A stretch of 49,050 nt of DNA from Methyloversatilis sp. (GTDB lineage Bacteria; Pseudomonadota; Gammaproteobacteria; Burkholderiales; Rhodocyclaceae). Every line of letters begins with the position of its first letter. The stretch's first letter is position 1. This document shows positions 44,889 to 49,050 of the stretch, one piece after another. The stretch covers positions 1 through 49,050 of the forward strand of contig NZ_JAUYRO010000097.1 of NCBI RefSeq assembly GCF_030696805.1, in the 5' to 3' direction. The position numbers and the translations under genes were made by a program. Below the pieces are notes generated by a model, which saw only the letters and a program-made list of their open reading frames with translations, did no database searches and was not told where the DNA came from.

Positions 44889-46076
44889 ATGCGTATCGCA
44901 GGCCGTAACCATCTGTACGTGCCGGGCCCCACCAACACGCCGGAGCGCATCCTGCGTGCCATGGTGGTGCCACAGGAAGATCATCGCTCGCCCAGGTTTC
45001 CGGAATTGACATTGTCGGTTCTGGCGGACCTGAAGAAGGTGTTCAAGACCACCGAAGGCACCATCGTCACCTTCCCGGCATCGGGCACCGGCATGTGGGA
45101 AGCCGCGCTCACCAACACCCTGTCGCCGGGAGACAAGGTGCTGTGCTCGCGCTTCGGCCAGTTCAGCCACCTTTGGGCCGACATGGCGCAGCGCCTCGGC
45201 TTCGAGGTGCAGGTCATCGACACCGAATGGGGCACCGGCGTGCCGTACGACAAGTACGAAGAAATCCTGCGCGCCGACAAGGAACACAAGATCAAGGCCG
45301 TGCTGGCGTGCCAGAACGAAACCGCCACCGGCGTGTCGAGCGATATCGGCAAGGTGCGCAAGGCCATGGACAACGCCGGTCACCCGGCGCTGCTGATGGT
45401 CGATACCGTCAGTTCGCTGGTGAGCATCGACTTCCGCATGGAAGAGTGGGGTGTCGACTGCACGGTTTCGGGTTCGCAGAAGGGCTTCATGCTGCCGGCA
45501 GGCATGGGTATCCTGGGCATGAGCTCGAAGGCGATCAAGGCGATGGAAGGTGCGACCTCGCGCCGTTGTTACTTCGACATCGGCGACATGCTGAAGAACA
45601 ACGCAACCGGCTACTTCCCCTACACGCCGTCGATTCCAATGCTCTACGGCATGCGTGAAGCGCTGGACACGATTTTCGAGGAAGGCCTGGAAAACATCTT
45701 CGCCCGCCACGAATACCTCGCCAGCGGCGTGCGCGCCGCGGTGCACGACGGCTGGAAGCTCAAGCTGTGCGCCCAGGCGCCGGAGTGGTACTCGAACACC
45801 GTCAGCGCCATCCTGGTGCCGGAAGGTTTCGACGCCGCCAAGGTGATCAGCAATGCCTACGCACGCTACAACCTGTCGCTGGGTGCAGGCCTGTCGAAGG
45901 TGGCCGGCAAGGTGTTCCGTATCGGCCACGTCGGCGACCTGAACTGCCTGTCGCTGATGAGCGCGATTGCCGGTGCTGAAATGTCGATGCTCGACAATGG
46001 CATCAACGTGACCCCGGGTTCCGGTGTCGCGGCCGCCTCGACCTGGTGGCGTACCCATACGCAGCAGGTAAAGTAA
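44889..46076 (+). CDS. sga: Serine--glyoxylate aminotransferase
   Basis: PLP-dependent class V aminotransferase of 395 residues: serine plus glyoxylate gives hydroxypyruvate plus glycine, linking the two halves of the serine cycle. The N-terminus GRNHLYVPGPTNTPERI and PLP lysine 198 (SGSQKGFMLPAG) are diagnostic. CAGGAGATTGACAT precedes the ATG. The 91-bp gap after glyA holds a short frame with its own ribosome binding site. A strong terminator follows the stop. Confidence 0.95.
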   Translation: MRIAGRNHLYVPGPTNTPERILRAMVVPQEDHRSPRFPELTLSVLADLKKVFKTTEGTIVTFPASGTGMWEAALTNTLSPGDKVLCSRFGQFSHLWADMAQRLGFEVQVIDTEWGTGVPYDKYEEILRADKEHKIKAVLACQNETATGVSSDIGKVRKAMDNAGHPALLMVDTVSSLVSIDFRMEEWGVDCTVSGSQKGFMLPAGMGILGMSSKAIKAMEGATSRRCYFDIGDMLKNNATGYFPYTPSIPMLYGMREALDTIFEEGLENIFARHEYLASGVRAAVHDGWKLKLCAQAPEWYSNTVSAILVPEGFDAAKVISNAYARYNLSLGAGLSKVAGKVFRIGHVGDLNCLSLMSAIAGAEMSMLDNGINVTPGSGVAAASTWWRTHTQQVK

Positions 46077-46106
46077 GGGCCCGCCGTCTTTTTACCCCTC
46101 TTGAAC

Positions 46107-46130
46107 GGCCGGGTTCGCCCGGCCTTTTTT
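46107..46130 (+). terminator. Intrinsic terminator between sga and hprA
   Basis: GGCCGGG (46107-46113), TTCG tetraloop, CCCGGCC (46118-46124) and six T (46125-46130): a textbook terminator 30 bases after sga and only 28 bases before the hprA start. Confidence 0.88.
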
Positions 46131-46158
46131 GCATTTACAAACACTGCGAGGAAAAAGC

Positions 46159-47109
46159 ATGTCGCAACACGTCGTGTTTCTGGACCGTTCGACGCTCAAG
46201 GCCACCGTACGTCGGCCGTCGTTCGAGCACACCTGGGAAGAATACGAGACCACCTCCCCCGCCCAGGTGGTCGAGCGCCTGAAGAATGCGACTGTGGCCA
46301 TCACCAACAAGGTTGCGTTGCGCGGCGACGTGCTTGCGCAGTTGCCGAACCTGAAGATGATCGGCGTCGCCGCCACCGGCTACGACGTGATCGATGTACC
46401 GGCCTGCCGCGAACGCGGCATCACGGTGTCGAACATCCGCAATTACGCGGTGCACACCGTGCCGGAACATGCGTTCGCGCTGATCCTCGCTCTGCGCCGC
46501 AGCATCCTCGCCTACCGGCAGGACGTGGAGCGCGGCCGCTGGCAGGAAGTCGATCAGTTCTGCTTTTTCGATCATCCGATCCATGACCTGTTCGACAGCA
46601 CCATCGGCATTTTCGGCGAAGGCGCGCTCGGTCAGGGCACGGCGAAGATCGCGCGCGGCTTCGGCATGAAGGTGCTGTTTGCCGACCACGAAGGTCCGAA
46701 GGCGCCGGGCGTGGAATTCACGCCGGTCGAGCAGGTGCTCGCCGAGTCCGACATCATTTCGCTGCACTGCCCGCTCACCGCGGACAGCCGCAATATGTTC
46801 AGCATGCCGCAATTCAGGAAGATGAAGCGCAGCGCCATCCTGATCAACACGGCGCGCGGCGGCCTGGTGCATGAAGAAGATCTGGTGACCGCACTGAAGG
46901 AAGGCGTCATCGGCGGCGCCGGCTTCGACGTGCTGACCAAGGAGCCGCCGAAGGAAGGCAACCCGCTGCTCGACCTGCGCCTGCCCAACTTCATCCTGAC
47001 GCCGCACGTGGCATGGGCGTCCGACGGTGCCATGCAGTTCCTGGCCGACCAGTTGATCGACAATGTGGATGCCTACGTCAAGGGCAGCCCGGTCAACACC
47101 GTGACCTGA
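46159..47109 (+). CDS. hprA: Hydroxypyruvate reductase (D-2-hydroxyacid dehydrogenase family)
   Basis: NAD(P)H-dependent reduction of hydroxypyruvate to D-glycerate. 316 residues with a Rossmann domain (GIFGEGALGQGTAKIARG), catalytic Arg in LINTARGGLV, then a conserved Glu, and the catalytic His in ILTPHVAWAS. The nucleotide motif reads GEGALG rather than GLGxxG. The start at 46159 has GAGGA seven bases upstream. It follows a terminator, so expression needs read-through or a promoter inside the short gap. Confidence 0.94.
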   Translation: MSQHVVFLDRSTLKATVRRPSFEHTWEEYETTSPAQVVERLKNATVAITNKVALRGDVLAQLPNLKMIGVAATGYDVIDVPACRERGITVSNIRNYAVHTVPEHAFALILALRRSILAYRQDVERGRWQEVDQFCFFDHPIHDLFDSTIGIFGEGALGQGTAKIARGFGMKVLFADHEGPKAPGVEFTPVEQVLAESDIISLHCPLTADSRNMFSMPQFRKMKRSAILINTARGGLVHEEDLVTALKEGVIGGAGFDVLTKEPPKEGNPLLDLRLPNFILTPHVAWASDGAMQFLADQLIDNVDAYVKGSPVNTVT

Positions 47110-47170
47110 AAACCGTTCGCAGCGCCCCGTGCAGGCGGCGCCGCGTTCATCAAGACAGCGAGAGACGACA

Positions 47171-48031
47171 ATGAAAAAACTGCTCTATCAATTCGATACC
47201 GATGAACATCCGTCGGTGTTCGACAGCGTGGTGTGCCACGACGGCGGCACCGATCACGTGATCGGCTATGGTGGCGTGCATCCGCACAACGTCGGTGCCA
47301 TGGTCGACGGCGCCATTTTCACGCGCGCGCCGAAGGACAAGAAGAACACGGCCATCTTCATCGGCGGCAGCAACATGGCCGAAGGCGAAGCCCTGTTCAA
47401 GGCGGTGAAGAAGAAGTTCTTCAGCAACTTCCGCGTGTCGGTCATGCTCGACAGCAACGGTTCGAACACCACCGCGGCCGCCTGCGTCGCGTGGATGGGT
47501 CACCGTGGCCCGTTGAAGGGCAAGAAGGTCGTCATCCTCGGCGGTACCGGCCCGGTCGGCACGCGCGCCGCCGTGATGCTGGCCAGCGAAGGTGCAACGG
47601 TCACGCTGGTGTCGCGCAAATTGGCCACCGCGGAAGACGCGGCGAAACAACTGAAGGCCTCGTTCAACCTCGACGTCGGCATTGCCGAGGCGGCGGACAA
47701 TGACGCGCGCGGTCGCGCGATCGAAGGCGCGAACATCGTCATCGCAACCGGCGCAGGTGGCATCCAGCTGCTCGAAGAGCGTCACTGGAAGGACAACCCG
47801 ACGCTGGAAATGATGGCTGACGCCAACGCCACGCCGCCGCTCGGCATCGAAGGCATCGACATGATGGACAAGGGCGCGGTCAAGCACGGCAAGATCGTGT
47901 TCGGTGCCATCGGTTTCGGTGCGCTCAAGATCGCACTGCAGCGCGCCTGCGTGGCCAAGCTGTTCGAAAGCAACGACATCACGCTGGATGCGCCGGAAAT
48001 CTACGCGATGGCCAAGACGATGGTGGGCTGA
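47171..48031 (+). CDS. mtdA: Methylene-tetrahydromethanopterin/tetrahydrofolate dehydrogenase MtdA
   Basis: NADP-dependent methylene-H4F (and methylene-H4MPT) dehydrogenase typical of methylotrophs. 286 residues, with KKLLYQFDTDEHPSVFDSV at the N-terminus and the NADP site VVILGGTGPVGTRAAVML (about 117-134). The ATG at 47171 is preceded by GAGAGACGACA. Separated from fchA by 3 bases, so the pair is translated together: FchA and MtdA interconvert formyl-, methenyl- and methylene-H4F. Confidence 0.95.
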   Translation: MKKLLYQFDTDEHPSVFDSVVCHDGGTDHVIGYGGVHPHNVGAMVDGAIFTRAPKDKKNTAIFIGGSNMAEGEALFKAVKKKFFSNFRVSVMLDSNGSNTTAAACVAWMGHRGPLKGKKVVILGGTGPVGTRAAVMLASEGATVTLVSRKLATAEDAAKQLKASFNLDVGIAEAADNDARGRAIEGANIVIATGAGGIQLLEERHWKDNPTLEMMADANATPPLGIEGIDMMDKGAVKHGKIVFGAIGFGALKIALQRACVAKLFESNDITLDAPEIYAMAKTMVG

Positions 48032-48034
48032 GCA

Positions 48035-48664
48035 ATGACCATGATCAAGGACAAGCCGGTCACCACCTTCCTCGACGAACTGGCCAGCAGCGCACCGACG
48101 CCGGGCGGCGGCAGCGCTGCGGCCATCATGGGCGGCATGGGCGCAGCGCTGGTCAGCATGGTGTGCAATCTGACCATCGGCAAGAAGGCATACGCGGAAG
48201 TCGAAGGCGACATGAAGGACCTGCTGGCGCAAGCCGAAGGCCTGCGTGCCACGCTGACCGATTTCATCCGCGCCGACGTCGAAGCGTTTGACGGCCTGAT
48301 GGCCGCCTACGGTCTGCCGAAGGACACGGACGAGCAGAAGACTGCGCGTTCGGCTGCGATCCAGGACGGCCTGAAAATGGCCACCGACGCTCCGCTGGCC
48401 TGCGCCCGCGCCTGCGCCGACGTGATCGCGCTCAGCCTGATCGCTGCCGAAAAGGGCAACAAGAACGTCGTGTCCGACGCCGGTGTCGCCGCACTGGCCG
48501 CCCAGGCGGCGCTGCGTTCGGCAGCGCTGAACGTCGACATCAACGTGCCCAGCATCAAGGACGCCGATTTCGCCGCTTCACGCCGCGCCGAAACCGATGC
48601 CCTGCTGGCCAGGTGGGTGGCCGAAGCCGACCGCGTGGTCGAGGTGGTGAAGAGCAAGCTCTGA
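48035..48664 (+). CDS. fchA: Methenyltetrahydrofolate cyclohydrolase FchA
   Basis: Cyclodeaminase/cyclohydrolase-family protein of 209 residues that interconverts 10-formyl- and methenyl-H4F. The family motif SSAPTPGGGSAAAIMGGMGA lies at about 18-37, followed by an all-helical body. It follows mtdA by 3 bases, the standard pairing in serine-cycle methylotrophs. ATG at 48035 chosen; another ATG two codons later is possible. A terminator follows 18 bases after the stop. Confidence 0.95.
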   Translation: MTMIKDKPVTTFLDELASSAPTPGGGSAAAIMGGMGAALVSMVCNLTIGKKAYAEVEGDMKDLLAQAEGLRATLTDFIRADVEAFDGLMAAYGLPKDTDEQKTARSAAIQDGLKMATDAPLACARACADVIALSLIAAEKGNKNVVSDAGVAALAAQAALRSAALNVDINVPSIKDADFAASRRAETDALLARWVAEADRVVEVVKSKL

Positions 48665-48682
48665 GTCTTATCCTTCGCCATC

Positions 48683-48712
48683 AAGGGGCGCCTGCGGGCG
48701 CCCCTTTTTTTT
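48683..48712 (+). terminator. Intrinsic terminator after fchA
   Basis: AAGGGGCGCC (48683-48692), TGCG loop, GGCGCCCCTT (48697-48706), inside a run of eight T (48705-48712). Ends the rightward serine-cycle arm. Confidence 0.92.
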
Positions 48713-48754
48713 CGGGCGGGAACAAAAGATATCGGCGTTGAATCGGGGGCGGAT

Positions 48755-48865
48755 GTTGGGCATCGCTGCGCTCACCCCAACCTACGGCTGCTCGGCCAAA
48801 AATGGAGGCCGGGGTTGGCCGCCGAATCACCGTCGTAGGTTGGGCTGAGCGCAGCGATGCCCAAC
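48755..48865. repeat. Long inverted repeat downstream of fchA
   Basis: A 32-base arm at 48755-48786 is the reverse complement of 48834-48865 with one mismatch, around a 47-base loop. The arm begins GTTGGGCATCGCTGCGCTCA. Could form a large hairpin; the arm sequence looks like a dispersed intergenic repeat of proteobacteria. Confidence 0.8.
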
Positions 48866-49050
48866 AACAACACGCCACACGCGCCTCACCGACACCCCAC
48901 GCAATCGCCCACCGATCCGACCCGCATCCACCCGTAGGTTGGGCTGAGCGCAGCGATGCCCAACAACAACACGCCACACGCGCCTCACCGACACCCCACG
49001 CAATCGCCCACCGATCCGACCCGCATCCACCCGCAGGTTGGGCTGAGCGC
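48834..49050. repeat. 99-bp tandem repeat running off the window
   Basis: Units start at 48834, 48933 and 49032, exactly 99 bases apart. The first two look identical; the third begins with one change (CGCAGGTT for CGTAGGTT) and is cut by the window end. Each unit begins with the inverted-repeat arm and continues with a C-rich tail. No gene is supported here, although 99 being a multiple of 3 keeps one minus-strand frame open. Confidence 0.85.

Noticed and set aside
48755-49050. Possible CRISPR array
   Set aside because: The repeats are 99-bp units in direct contact with no variable spacers, plus an inverted arm; no cas genes are present.

Overview
This GC-rich window reads as the chromosome of a methylotrophic betaproteobacterium. 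A nearly complete serine-cycle gene set fills the right-hand quarter, together with betaproteobacterial housekeeping neighbourhoods (alr-radA, tsaB-rimI-uracil-DNA glycosylase, ompR-envZ). A Methyloversatilis-like member of the Rhodocyclales fits best. This taxonomic call is an inference from gene content; no database was searched.

Left half (1-24.9 kb), core genome: a minor-pilin operon on the minus strand (pilX, cut by the window edge, then pilW, pilV and fimT, all overlapping); a DUF3422 membrane protein and a GNAT acetyltransferase; an ECF sigma factor with a cupin partner; alr-radA; a LysR regulator; the lysophospholipid transporter lplT; tsaB-rimI-udg; a response regulator with TPR-like repeats; a DUF1501 protein behind two small exported proteins; ompR-envZ with a hairpin between the genes; a SapC-family protein; a group II truncated haemoglobin; a Phd-type antitoxin and PIN toxin pair with a 22-bp palindrome upstream; and a TonB-dependent receptor with a cytochrome c'-like protein, preceded by a perfect FNR-type box and a Fur-like site.

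Island (about 24.94-35.36 kb): an accessory block between the cytochrome gene and the serine-cycle genes. Its main operon is hsdM, a DUF1016/PD-(D/E)XK nuclease, a DUF262-DUF1524 (GmrSD-like) protein and hsdS. All four are joined by 4-base start/stop overlaps and there is no hsdR. The hsdS gene is cut in half and runs into an antisense scrap of an acyl-CoA synthetase gene. Upstream lie an AT-richer stretch, a 777-residue protein with a PD-(D/E)XK-like motif and a C-terminal SEC-C zinc motif, and a decayed tyrosine recombinase that marks the right border.

Right part (35.4-48.7 kb), serine-cycle locus: two divergent blocks share a 272-bp control region. Leftward run mtkA, mtkB, ppc, mcl and ftfL (malate activation and cleavage, PEP carboxylation, formate entry). 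Rightward run glyA, sga, hprA, mtdA and fchA (C1 transfer to glycine, glyoxylate/serine transamination, hydroxypyruvate reduction, folate C1 interconversion). Together they assimilate formate and methylene-H4F with CO2 into C3/C4 compounds and return glyoxylate. Glycerate kinase, enolase and malate dehydrogenase are not in the window. A dyad with a LysR-type T-N11-A core lies in the shared control region. The window ends in a long inverted repeat and a 99-bp tandem repeat.
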